A DNA stretch of 64,000 nt from Gordius sp. MW1 (lineage: Eukaryota; Nematomorpha; Gordioida; Gordea; Gordiidae). Numbering within the stretch: position 1 is the first letter of the stretch; the number at the start of each line of letters is the position of its first letter. Below the pieces are notes generated by a model. It saw only the letters and a list, made by a program, of their open reading frames with translations, was not told where the DNA came from and made no database searches. This document shows positions 48,055-60,175 of this stretch, one piece after another. Made by a program: the position numbers and the translations under genes. The DNA lies in the NCBI GenBank assembly GCA_964036665.1, contig OZ038531.1, forward strand, positions 17,794,168-17,858,167. The letters are read 5' to 3'.

Positions 48055-50028
48055 TATAACGATTAATTTATAGATTGGGAAAGATCGGGGACTTAAAAGC
48101 CATAAAATAATAAATGGCGTTTTAAAAAAAACTAAAAAGTATTTTTTCAAATTTATGTTAAAACGCATTATTAAGGTCTATTTTTGATTGTAGGAAAAAA
48201 TTCGGAATGCCAAAAAATAATAGTTTTCTCAAAAATTGAGTTTAACAAAACAAAAAATGTCCGGGGCTAGTCATAGCCCAGTTTAGGGCTTAGAATGTCC
48301 CTTACGTTTTCACTTCTTATTAGTGTGAGCAAAATATTAATAAATATATTGTTTTATTATGAAAATGAATGCAATTGCAATATGGTTATATTTTACATAA
48401 TACAAATAAAAACAGGGTCAAGATGACAATCTGACATATGTACCCATAAAAGACAGATTCTGCAATAAAAATCTTATCATAGTTTATTAATGTATAATCA
48501 TAGTCTATTTCTATTCCAAATTACACCAAGTGAAATTATGTATTGAACAAAATTTGTGTTTTTTAAATCTTGTCATTTGTTTTTATAAGGTAATACACAA
48601 TGAAAAATTGCCAGCACTAGCCCCTCATCAACTAGCCCCAACCCCTATTTTTTAAAACAATTCTAATTTAACGTGTTATATTGCAGACAAAAATTTAATC
48701 ATTAGACAATTTTTAAAGAAAAAATATAAAATTTACCTAAAATATACAACCAAAATAATTTATGAGCTATATACATTTTGTCAGGGCTACTAATACTCAT
48801 AAAACTTTAAAATTATAACCATAAATTGAAAGTAAAAAAAATTTTGTTGGAAAAATTAAAAATATTATAGTAGAAGGGCAAAATATATATAGAAAAAAAT
48901 TTCGATTCATACATCGGCCAGTGGTCATTTTTTTTTCATTGGTCAGCAGGCCCCAAAAAAGTTTTTCTTCTATAATATTTTTAAATCTTCCAAAAAAACA
49001 TTTACTAATTTGATTGGTGGTAGCTCTAGAGATGCGATAATTTTCTAATTTACATCTCGAGTTACTAACTTGATAATTTATAAATAATATTAATATATCA
49101 AAAATGTCATTGATCACATAATCGCCTCAAGTTTATAAAATTTATAAATTAAAATAAAATGCTTAAAATAATCTAAAATTTTTCAAGCTTAAGGCGTGAA
49201 AGTTGGTTGCCTCAAGAGAGTTTGCTTATTATTTAAACTCACATCCAATTACCTCTTCCCATTGACTTATAAAAATATGATATTTGCTTAAAGAGCAAGT
49301 TGAAAACTTTTGATTAAACAAAAGGCAACGAAAAAAATTTCGTCTAAATTGGACATCTTCTTAAATCAAAGCTCAAACAAAAACGGGGGTTCAAGGTTCA
49401 TTAGAACGCTAAAACTCTTTAAACTAGAAGAATTGAATAGTATTAAAATAATTACTTTTAATTAATTTATTTAAATGATTGGTTTAAAAACTCACTATTT
49501 CTTAACATTTATCTGTGCTCAATTTATTCCCGCTTTCTCAAGTATTATTAAAAGTTTTATATGAAGTACACCACGTTTTAATAAGAAAAATCGACCGGCA
49601 AAATGTTGCAGGTTTTGGTAGAGTTTTTCCCGTCGAACACTAATATATTTTTAATTTTTTTCCTATACGTCAAGTTTTAAAAATATTTGCTGTGAAAGTT
49701 GCTAAAACATCATAATTTGCAAATTAATCGGTAAAATTGTATCAGTGTTGTCATATTGCACCTAAATTAATGTATAACCTAACAACGAGTCCCTTGTTAG
49801 TATAAATCTGCTTTAACAACAGAATAGTTATCAGATTTTAATTTAAAATCACTTTTCTATGATTTTTGCAATAATTTTATAAAATTTAGATTGATATACG
49901 CCATTAAAACTCACATTTTCATACAAAATTTCAGTTTTACCATAATCGCGTAATAACACTTTCGTTGCAACGCGCAAAAAGCGTTTACAATATTAAGGAA
50001 AAAGTAATAATAATTATTAAGGCAAAAA
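48055..50028. other. A+T-rich intergenic region 3' of PMPCA
   Basis: No exon is recognised. An isolated inverted piece of the 128-bp minisatellite unit lies at about 48,900-48,960 (minus orientation). The remainder is featureless. Confidence 0.4.
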
Positions 50029-53000
50029 TTATCCGAATATCGAATAACGATTAGTATGCGGTAGTCGGCCGTCTTTATCAATGAGTCCGGCTTGGATTTG
50101 TTCGTAAGAGGGTAAATTTTTTAGGGTGCCCAAAGCAGCGATAGATGGTTTAGATTGCAATAGCTTAGTCGCTACTCTATGGACGTCTTCTTCCGTTATT
50201 TGACCTTTCATTAAACGTCAAATAAAAATGATTTTTAAACGATTTAGCTAAAAATGCGTTATAACATGCTATATTAATTCAAAAAATTCGAGTCCTGATT
50301 CCAAAAAATGTAGGGAAACGATAAGAGGTGAGCTTAGATTACTCGATAAATATACTAACTGGGTGTTCGATAAAATGAAATTAAAACACTCGGTATTCAC
50401 AAAGTGATGAACAAAAATTTTTTGATACTGTATAATGAATTATGGTGTAAATTCGAATTAGTAAAAAATGATAATTAACTCGTTTTTTGACTAGTTGTTT
50501 ATATATAATTAACATCAAAGTTAAGAGAACAGAGCGATACAATATAAATTCCTTAGAAAAAAATAACTAAAATTACAATAATTTTTCATGAAATTGAGGA
50601 AATTTTTTTATAAAATTTCAACTAACTAATTTCTTGGACCAATTGTTGAGGGGATTTTCGGTGCCTCATGGCCAACACTTGCCGACCTATGTCTTCAAAT
50701 ATCACCGGTCTGGCCTCTAAATTCATCATGAGCATCGATTGAAGCTGCGTCTTAGCGCGGTCCAATTCGGTCTATCAATTTAATTGCAAAACAAACAATT
50801 TTTTTTTTACCTGTTAACATCCAAAAATCCAAAATAATAAAAATCTTTATTTTGTGAATAAAATTTTTAATATTTGCAAAATTATTAAATTTTTTCTAAA
50901 AAACTTTTCCTAGCTCAAAAAATATAAAAAATTAAAAAAGCATTTATAATTAACATCGATTACAAAGCCCCCATCGTCGGTTTACATCTAATTTAGAATA
51001 AAATTTGAAGCGAAATTTAAAATAATTATTAATTAAACTATGCTAAGCTACAACTAAACATCATACATTGATTGATATAAAGTAATACACGTGTACAAGT
51101 CTTTTGAACGCTTTAAAGGGTTTATGACGTAAGCCGTCACGAAAATGATATTTATTTTATTAAGCAATGAATGATTTTAACAATAGTATATCGGAGACAA
51201 ATAACAACTTCAGTGACAAATTAGGTGGCAATAGTCTAGACAGTCCGGAGGAACAAGCAAAATTAATAGAAAAAAATTTCGAATCTCTCTCCGCAGAATT
51301 ATTAAAATTTCTAGAGGGCGATTTATCGCTCAAAAACTCCACAGAAACCGACTTAAAAGTAAGAAATGAAAATTTTAAAAAGGATCTGAGCCTACAATAC
51401 GTGGGCGGGGGTTGCATGTTACAAAATATGGACATAACCCACGATTGCATTTACAAAATCAGAAAGAGTGCTCAAAAGCATGTGGTAAAATTGGATAAAA
51501 ATATTGGTTGCGTCGGTGAAAACAAGGCAAAACTAAAGGTGGAGGCAGCTAGTGGAAGGGGTATACAAAGGCAAACGCAGATTGAGTTGTTAATACCGAT
51601 AGGAACGGTGAAAAAATATTACGAATATTTTTATCCACCTCCCGCTAAAAAATTTACAAATTCCTAAAAAACGAGATTTTTCATCTAAAAATGAGTGTTT
51701 CGGGAGCAGAAAGAAAACACAATTTACGTGTATATATGCATAACATATTGGTTTATATTAATCTAAAAAGCTTCTTTAAATGAATGGCAGATTAGCTGGA
51801 CTTCAAAAACTAGCTTTTTTGGAACAAAAATTTCGTAGCTTTATAAATGATAAGGCACTAGAGAGATCTAAACACTACATATCTTGTGTATAGGAAAATA
51901 GGATTTAACAATAGTGATTTATACTTCACAACAAATTATTTGCTAAGTATTTTTTTCAAATTGCTAAGTATTTTTAGCGTCATTGCTAAGTATTTTATTC
52001 ATTTGCTAAGTATTTAATTTGTTTGCTAAGTATTTAAATTAGTGCTAAGTATTAAATTCAAATGCTAAGTATTTTATTTATTTGCTAAGTATTTTATTTG
52101 CTTGCTAAGTATTTTAATGTTTTGTTAAGTATTTAAATTATATGCTAAGTATTTAAACATATTATGCTAAGTATTTAAATTATTGCTAAGTATTTAAATA
52201 TATTATGCACAACAAATTATTTGCTATGTATTTTATTCAAATTGCTAAGTATTTTTAGCGTCATTGTTAAGTATTTTATTCATTTGCTAAGTATTTAATT
52301 CGTTTGCTAAGTATTTAAATTAATGTTAGGTATTAAATTCAAATGCTAAGTATTTTATTTATTTGCTAAGTATTTAAATAAATTTTGCCAAGTATTTAAT
52401 TGTTTTGCTAAGTATTTTATTTATTTGTTTAATATTTTATTTGTTTGCTAAGTATTTTAATGTTTTGCTAAGTATTTAAATATATTATGCTAAGTATTCA
52501 TATTCAAATCTAAAATAAATTATTTTTTATATTATTTAAAAATAAAAAATTGAAATATTATGTTTTTCAACTATAAATTTTGGTAATTCATTAAAATAAT
52601 TCCCATTAAAACTTAACTTCAAATTTAAACACTTTTTTGTCTCATAAATAAAACTTTGAATTAAAAAACTTTAATAACTTAGCACTTCAAAATAGAAAAC
52701 CTAGCATTTTTAAAAATTTAACATATTCTTTGAAATTATTACCATTAAAACTTTGTCCTTTTTAGCTTTAAAACCTTATTATCTTATATTTTTTTAGTAC
52801 TCAGCATTTTGATTAAAACTCATAATTTAGATTTTTTTAATAAAATACTTAGCATTTTAATAAAAAAACTTAGTATATCAAAATAAAAACTCTGCAATTT
52901 AATAATAAAAACTTAGCATTTAAAAATAAAAAACTTAGCATTTAAAAATAAAATACTTAGCATTTCCTTTAAAATACTTAGCATTTAAAACAAAATACTT

Positions 53001-56000
53001 AGCATTTCCTTTAAAATACTTAGCATTTAGATTAAAATACTTAGCATTTAATAATAAAATACTTAACATTTAGATTAAAATACTTAGCATTTAGATTAAA
53101 ATACTTAGCATAAGCGTTTTTTAATAAAATACTTAGCACTTTAATTAAAAAACTTAACATAAATTACTTAGCAATTTGTAATTATTTACTTAGCAATTAA
53201 ATAACACCCTTTATACTTTAGTAATAATTATAAACAAACTAGAACAGCTCATTAAATAAGTGTATACCGTTTTTCGCCATTTTAAAATGTGCATAAATAA
53301 GGCAAGGATATATAGGTTATAATAGTTTTGGTTATTTAAAGTGTTTTTGAAACGTAATACAAAAAAAATATTAAACTAGTTAAACATTAAAAACAGCATT
53401 TTAAAATAGATATTATTAACGAAAATTCATAAAAATAAAAATACTGTGAAAATGTGATGTTACAGCAGCGATGAATTTTACTAAATAATCATTTAATAAT
53501 ATTCTTTTTATTTATTTATTAACTAATGAAGAAAGTAAATTCACTTTTTCTGTCTTAACATTGGGCCTCACTACAGAAAGACATGGGAGATAGTTAAATT
53601 GAAAATGGTGGATTCGATGGTACACAATTTACCATATGAAACATATGACATGAACATTCTGTGGTCTATGAGTATAATATAATCCATTTTTAGAAAAAGA
53701 TAATTTAAACATTCCTTTCGTCAGCAAATCTTTAGGCTAAATATTATTCATAAAGACATTTTTATATTTTAAAAGTTTTTCAACCTCGTATTATATAAGA
53801 TTTTGAAAAAAAAGCGCAAAATTTTAAAAATAATACCTTGGAAATTCGTTTAGTCATACCGACGATCTCTCTAACAATGACCTCGGTTAATTCTCCCAAT
53901 TGAGAAGGGTGAGCTGAGGCGTGTATGCAGAAAATACCGTTGTCCCGATACGCATGATTATAGGCTGTCGCATTAAAAATCCAATGCTGCCTGCCATAAT
54001 TTAAATCGTTGCAAAATATTATACTTATTAAAACAAAATTATGTTAAAAAAAGATAAATTAAGACTTTTGCTGGGAAAAATTTCACCAAATTTTAACCAT
54101 AAACATGCGAAAAAGCTGCTTATTTATAACTTAAAAAACATGACAGTATAAATCTGGAATGTCGTAGAGACCGCTTAGAGTTTTAAAAAAGGATAATTTT
54201 CGGACTAAATATTAATTGCTATATATATATATATAAATTAGAGCTAGCGGCTACTTAACTTTTTAAAGGAAAAACTTTTAAAACTTAAAATGTTTAGCTT
54301 GCTCCAAGCGACTAAGAGTTACAAAGTTTAATAGGTTTTGGGTAGAGTTAAAAAAAGTAAAATTTGTTTAGTCTGGTTCTAAACCTTAAAAAAATCCCAA
54401 AACCCGTTCCTTTTCTCTATTTACATTATACATATAAACACGAATGACAGGTGAGGTATGTTTTATTCGACGCTAATGTAAATATATTTGAACGAAACAG
54501 AAAAAATATTGACCCACTAAAAAATGTAGGAAATTACAATAAAAATTAACACATTATTTTATCTCAAAAACTTTTAAATAAAATGGCATAACATTTTTTT
54601 AAAAATTTCAAACAAAATGCTTTAAAAATGTGGTCAAAATCAACAAGTTGACGAGGGAGAGAGCGGGACTTACACGTTAAGGACGTTGAGGTAGAGGCGA
54701 GTGTACATGCCTTTGCCGGGCCCACCGGCAGAAAATGAGCCTCCTCCGCCCATCATCATATTGAGCACGCAACAAGCAACGAAATCTGGGTGACCGTGTT
54801 TAACGCTTTCTAGCCCTAGCACTAAGTGAGCCAGCTCGGGCAATGGATTTGGGCCCAGGCTTATGTTAGACATGTCCTTCTCTTTCTAGATAAATACACC
54901 CAACCCACATATAGAAGACATTCCGTTAAATTTCACATATACTGAGAAGAGTAATGTTGTAAAAACGGCTGGATTTTATTTGGTCGATCTTTGGGCTTAG
55001 TCGGCTAAACAACAGCAAACCAAAGATTTTTGGTCTGTTTTTCTTAGCCGCGTAAATGGACAAAGGTTTGACCAAAACCAAACAACCCAGCCGGGAAACG
55101 AATGATGTAAGTGTCGAAAAGTATTGAACATGCAGGTTCCGTGGAAGAGAGGAAGAGGACGACCTCGTGTTAGGTCGAAAGGGCGACGAGTGGACAAAGT
55201 GATAAAAACTAGGAAGACAAATCAAGACATGGCCCCCTTACCCCATTAAGATGTAAGAAACTCATCATAACAATCTCCACAACGGTGGGACTTATGATTT
55301 AAGACACGATAAAAAAATAAGACTATATGTTGAAATTATTGTAAGCCGCTGATGCAAGGCTACATAACTGATTGCTTGCCCATAAAATTGCAGTTATAAT
55401 GTGAGGGAGATATAATGCCCATACAGTTACATGAAAATTAGAAAATATTGAAAAAATATGATTATATCGTTATTTTGCAAATATATGCTATTCCAACTTA
55501 TCCAGAAACGTTATGTAAGTTATAAGTCCCAAAACTCTTGCCGTGCAGTGAATCTCATTTATATAAAAGGTAGAGGATTAGATTCTACAAAATTAGAACA
55601 AAAAGCCCTTGGTAGGACAGTTTATCAAGTCTAGGACAAGGTCGCCCCCAAGAAATATTTAGCCCATCTCATTGCTGAAATATAACTTCTCTTAAAACAG
55701 AGCATTTTGACGATTTTTTCGAATATTCCTAACTGCATTAAGGCAATATTTTACAAGTTTGACAGGAAAAGCTCACTTGTCACATTTTAATCCTAATTAC
55801 GCTAATAGTTAGAGATATTATTGTTCATTATAAACCGATGTATTCTAACTTTAGTGTACATTTCAAGTGATGTAACATCGATTGTAAAATCATCTAGCTC
55901 TAGGAATTTAACAAAAAATTCGGGGGCGCTGAAGAATAGCATGATGATTGTATTGAAAGACTAAGTACCTTGACCACTCCACCAGAGTATTGCGATAGAG

Positions 56001-57943
56001 AGTCATCCACTCCAACTTGCCGATCTAAAAGGTCCCCTGTCCGGGCCCAGACCGGCTCGGGCGCGAAAAAATGCTTGGAAACCGCTTCCAACAAGGCATC
56101 ATGATCCACACCTGAAAATTTTAAAAAACACAATATTATTTAAATGTAAGCAAATTTAGTCTTATTGTGTAATGCTCATTATTGTCAACATCTAGGGTTA
56201 AATTGATTTAATTATCAAGGATTTCAGGTCAAATTACTATGTCCTCCACAAAACATCTTAAATATTTAATATCTAAATTATGAAAGTCATGGTGAAGAGT
56301 GTAATTTAAAGGGGAAAATATTTACTCTTTGTAATATAGATAATATTCAAGAGTTATAAATTATCATACACCTTTAGATGTGTGGCTTTATATGAGTGGT
56401 AAAAAGTATAATTTAGGCCATAGTCCTACTATTTAATAATTTAAAAAACCAAGCATTGTTTCAAAATTTTAACCCCAATTCAAGATAATATCATAGAATC
56501 TCAACCCAAACCCTGCTCCTATAAAAATCAAATATCTTAAACCCATTGATACTGCTAATATAATCAAGTAAAAAATAAATTAAACATGCATGCACAATCG
56601 ATTTTTTAACCCTATGGGTCTCTAATTTAGGGGCATTAAATTCCTAGATCAACCCTAAAATTTAATATCTTTACTAGTGATAAACAATTTCTTAGAGTTT
56701 AATTTATTTCTTTCATCTTAGTCAAGTCCTAATGCAATGATGTCTGTAGCTCTTGGGAAAAATGAAAAGTTAGATAGATATCATCAAATAAATAAAAAAT
56801 ACAAAAAAGAATGTTTAAGTATCACAAAATTGTAATTTTTTTAAAGCTAAGTAAAATATAAGGATATAAATACATAAAATATATTATTATTACCTACACC
56901 AGCTATGACCATCCTTTTTGGAGTAAAATGATCCCTCATATAAGTATAGAGAAGGGTTTTGTTTATTTTAGAAATATTTTTGGTTGGGCATAATTTTGGC
57001 AAACCTAATGTATTGTCTCTAAATGCAGCCTAAAAACAAATTTGTTTTTTTAATAAGTTGCAAAACCTTTATTAGCAATTAAATGTTAAATTATCAAATT
57101 GTGTTTAAACAATTTATTTCACATATTTATATGCTTGTAATTGTAAATAATATCAAATAATATTAATATTTTACTGCATGAATCATTTCCATTAATAATG
57201 GTTCTTGATCGGGCTTCATATCTAAATCTTCTAATTCATAAGTTATTGTTTTTTGTGCTGTCATAACCTTTATTGTTTTTAAATTAATTGACAGTGTGAA
57301 ATGTATACCTCTTCATTTGTAAAGTTTGGTTGCAAAACAACATCTGATAGTATTTCAATCACTTTGCTTAAGCCCCTAGTTTCTGCTGAAGCTGCGTAAA
57401 TCAATGTATCTCTATTATAAGGATACAAGAATAGATAGAATTATAGATTACCTTGATGATTGACAGTCACAAATTCCACATTGATTTTCAAACTCTTTTA
57501 GTATATGATCTTTATTTTTGAAATTCAAAGTAGACTAAACAACAGTCTTATATGAAAGCAAATATTTTACGTTAAAAGATAGCTTCTCTAAAAAGTGATT
57601 TATGCCACTGGGATAAGCTACTTCATATCTTGACCCAGAATCAATGACGACTTAAATATATTTAAAGTAAATACTTATTTATATACCTCCCACGGTACAA
57701 AATTGCCCAAATTTATTTTCGGTCGCGACGGTAAGACCATTGTCTAGAACAGTGATTTTTGTATCACTCGACAAATTATCTTGCAACTTGGAATATTTAA
57801 TATTGGGCAAAGATGGGAGAGATTTTGACAAAGGAATATTACAACGGCCCTCACTCGTAAAAAATCTTACGTATTTTACAAGTCTCAATGTCCTAAAAAA
57901 ATTATAATTAACGCAAACAACATTACCTTCGAGCCGATTGCAT
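50029..57943 (-). CDS. PMPCA: mitochondrial-processing peptidase subunit alpha, complete 12-exon gene
   Basis: Exons: 57943-57927, 57892-57687, 57650-57571, 57534-57452, 57411-57309, 57267-57175, 57029-56894, 56111-55969, 54885-54674, 53990-53837, 50771-50627 and 50204-50029. They total 1,548 nt, or 515 residues (human about 525). The chain begins [18 protein letters not shown], an Arg-rich presequence. Next come [28 protein letters not shown] with KLSF (the alpha-type HFLEK replaces the catalytic HxxEH of beta), [48 protein letters not shown], the glycine-rich substrate loop [34 protein letters not shown] and [15 protein letters not shown]. Alpha binds presequences and presents them to beta in the matrix. 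Introns 1-5 are only 34-41 nt, and later ones reach 3 kb. The gene looks intact. A DINE-1-like element starts about 97 bp upstream. Confidence 0.96.
51167..51667 (+). CDS. intronless unknown protein nested in PMPCA intron 10
   Basis: A 166-codon open frame lies on the strand opposite PMPCA, within its 3 kb intron 10. The sequence is mixed and not low-complexity: an acidic, Asn/Ser-rich start ([14 protein letters not shown]), then [20 protein letters not shown] likely forming a helix, [20 protein letters not shown], a basic middle and [20 protein letters not shown] near the C-terminus. Codon use is more balanced than random A+T-rich sequence, and the frame is unusually long for this window. 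There is no signal peptide or membrane segment. I do not recognise the family. It may be a genuine nested gene, an intronless retrocopy, or a fortuitous frame; the first two seem likelier. Confidence 0.55.
   Translation: MNDFNNSISETNNNFSDKLGGNSLDSPEEQAKLIEKNFESLSAELLKFLEGDLSLKNSTETDLKVRNENFKKDLSLQYVGGGCMLQNMDITHDCIYKIRKSAQKHVVKLDKNIGCVGENKAKLKVEAASGRGIQRQTQIELLIPIGTVKKYYEYFYPPPAKKFTNS
51927..53200. repeat. fold-back repeat of TGCTAAGTATTT in PMPCA intron 10
   Basis: The left arm (51,927-52,505) carries about twenty copies of GCTAAGTA at 15-25 bp spacing. The right arm (about 52,840-53,200) carries the complement, TACTTAGC, about ten times, with more decayed copies from 52,675. Within the left arm a higher-order duplication of about 281 bp is visible (CACAACAAATT at 51,927 and 52,208). 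The roughly 330-bp centre is A+T-rich. The arrangement resembles Foldback/Galileo-type elements with tandem-repeat arms. No transposase is seen. Transcribed in either direction, the arms could pair into a long imperfect RNA hairpin. Confidence 0.85.
53370..53690. repeat. dispersed repeat, copy 2 (partner of 285-590)
   Basis: It shares ATTAAAAACAGCATTTTAAA, ACTGTGA, AATTTACCATATGAAACATA and a closing GTCTATG with 285-590 in the same order. It abuts the right arm of the fold-back repeat in PMPCA intron 10. Confidence 0.45.
54958..55100. mobile_element. MITE, second copy of the TGTAAAAACGGCT family
   Basis: The left end is TGTAAAAACGGCTGG; the right end (CAGCCGGGAAACG) has diverged. The body shares CCAAAGATTTTTGGTCTG with 28,446-28,575. 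It lies in PMPCA intron 8, beside a LINE 3' fragment. Confidence 0.7.
55105..55315 (+). mobile_element. 3' fragment of an RTE-type LINE in PMPCA intron 8
   Basis: It matches the 3' end of the LINE at 37.8 kb in reverse orientation: a VEERKR-like coding tail (about 55,145), CAAGACATGGCCC, then ACAACGGTGGGACTTATGAT and an A-rich tail near 55,315. Heavily decayed and about 200 bp long. Confidence 0.55.
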
Positions 57944-58040
57944 TACACTATTAAACTAGAAATCCCGCTAATCGGCTACCAGTAACCTATCAATAGATCG
58001 AATAAACAGGTGTCCAACCAAATCGATTTGAACCATAACC

Positions 58041-59110
58041 TTTTAATTGCTATGCAATTTATGGCTCGTTTTTTGTTGTCCGTCCGTCCGTCCGTTGTCC
58101 GTCCGTTGCCCTCCAAGTTATTGGCGCCAGCTTTGTGACCTGGTTAAATTAAATTAATATTTTGTTCTTGTTAATACCATTGATAATATGACTTTTTGAC
58201 CGTCCTCTGGCTACTGACCAATAAAAAAATGACCACTACTGATATGGGTCTCTGTGCCCCTACTAAGGCCTATGCCGCTACTGATGTGGGTTCGAATCAC
58301 GGAGAGGGCAAAATTTTTATTTATTTTTTAAATTAAATTAATATATTGTTCTTGTTCATACCATTGATAATATGGCTTTTTGGTCTTCCGCTGGCTACTG
58401 ACCAATGAAAAAAATGACCATTGGCCAAAGTATAAATCGAAATTTTAATTTTTCGTTTTTGAATAGGTTTACATTTATAATTTTCGCCTTTGAATTGGGT
58501 ATATTAGGTTAACATTGATAATTAATTACACTATGCCCTTTCCTACAAGGGCCTATGCCTCTACTGATATGGGTCCCTGTGCCCCTACAAAAGCATATGC
58601 CTCCACTGATGTGGGTTCGAATCCCGGCGAGGGCAAAATTTTTATTTTTTTTTGTAAATTAAATTAATATAATGTTCTTGTTAATAGCATTGCTAATGTG
58701 ACTTTTTGACAGTGTTCTGGCTACTGACCATTAAAAAAAATGACCATTGGCTAAATTCTGAATCGAAATTTTTTTTTGGTTTTTAATTGGTTAACATCGA
58801 TAATTACCCTATGCCCTCCCCTACAAGGGCCTATGCCTCTACTGATATGGGTCCCTGTCCCCCTACAAATGCCTATGCCTCTACTAATGTGGGTTCGAAT
58901 CCCGGAGAGGGTAAGTTTTTTTATTTTTTTAAATTAAATTAATATATTGTTCTTGTTAATATCATTGATAATATGACTTTTTGACCTTTGCCATGGCTAT
59001 CTATCTATCTATCTATATTTTGTTCTTGTTAATACCCTTATAATATGACTTTTTGACCGTCCGCTGGCTACTGACTAATAAAAAAATGACCATTGTCCAA
59101 ATTGTTTTTA
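58041..59110 (+). mobile_element. DINE-1/Helentron-like copy immediately upstream of PMPCA
   Basis: The head TAATTGCTATGCAATTTATG is followed by a clear GTCC microsatellite (58,078-58,108), TTATTGGCGCCAGCTTTGTG and several expanded core units. Each unit combines the GACTTTTTGACCGTCC and TGACCATTGG parts of the 128-bp minisatellite with a block ending GGGTTCGAATCCCGG (58,289, 58,614 and 58,892). A CTAT microsatellite lies at about 58,998-59,022. The head lies about 97 bp from the PMPCA start codon. The tail is not seen; the copy may be truncated. Confidence 0.7.
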
Positions 59111-59603
59111 AGTAAAGGATAAAATTTCAAAATGCTCCTTCTAAAATCATTATAAAATACTCTTGAATATTTTACTAATTAGTTATTTATTTGATGACCA
59201 AAAAACGTCAATTGCTAAAGTAGCCCCCCCCCCTCTATTTTTTCATAATAATTTATATTTGTTAAATTATCTATGATATATTGATTTTCTATTTTTCATT
59301 TCATTATTTATTTAAATAACCTAAAATTTCATTTACATCTTGAGATCATAAATTGATAAGGGATTAATATATCATAAATCAAGAAATGCAGCATTTTCTT
59401 CATGCTAGCTACTGATATGGGCAAATTATATTTTTAGATGGTTACTAACTAAATGCATACAAAATTCCGTCGTTTTGTATTTGCTATGTTTAAAAATATA
59501 TGATTGGAATTAAATTTACTGCATTTCACTATACTCTTTATAAGTATTTTAATTTTTTATATGCCAAGGTTAAACTAAAGTTTATTACCCTAGTATTATA
59601 AGC

Positions 59604-59860
59604 GCGGGGGGGGGGGGGGGGTTTAGGGGGCGGGAGTGGAGGAGATGGGAGAGAGAGATGTGTTAGTATTTCGATTTTTTAAATTAATGCATAAAAGGTG
59701 CCCCACCCCTCATCTCTATCTCCCTCGCTGTGTTAGAATAGTAATACATACGCGTGTCTCCTCCCCACATCATCTCTCTCTCGTTATCGATTTTGGCGAG
59801 GTCGGGTTTTAATATTTTGCATAAGTTTTGAATTAATAGGACATAGCATTGCACCACACA
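59604..59860 (+). repeat. HINE-related fragment with poly-G tract
   Basis: A roughly 20-bp poly-G run precedes GGGGGCGGGAGTGGAGGAGA and the GGTGCCCCACCCCTCATC block found near the head of the family at 1-150 and 46.5 kb. The same G-rich text occurs near 13,014 and 25,385. Confidence 0.55.
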
Positions 59861-60175
59861 AGACAAGGCATGACTTGCTATCAAAGTGTATTTACTATCA
59901 GCCCTATTAGCATAATGCCTCTTTGAATATTGATTACATCATCACGAATACAATGTCAACCAATAATGATAGTTTGAATTAGGTGTTAATAGACCTCAAT
60001 TTGCCTATAAATATAAAATCAAATCTAGTTTTAGGAAAGTATTTTGACCATTTACTATAAAATTAGCTTAAAACAACTTTAATAGGTTGTTTATTTTTTT
60101 ACCAGTTTTACTGTGTGTATGCAAATTAACTCACCCACCATAGTTGATATTTTTATGCGTCTCTTCTTTAAATTA

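Noticed and set aside
51927-53200. Possible CRISPR-like array
   Set aside because: The genome is animal, unit spacing is irregular, spacers are A/T simple text and units invert half way; it is a fold-back repeat.
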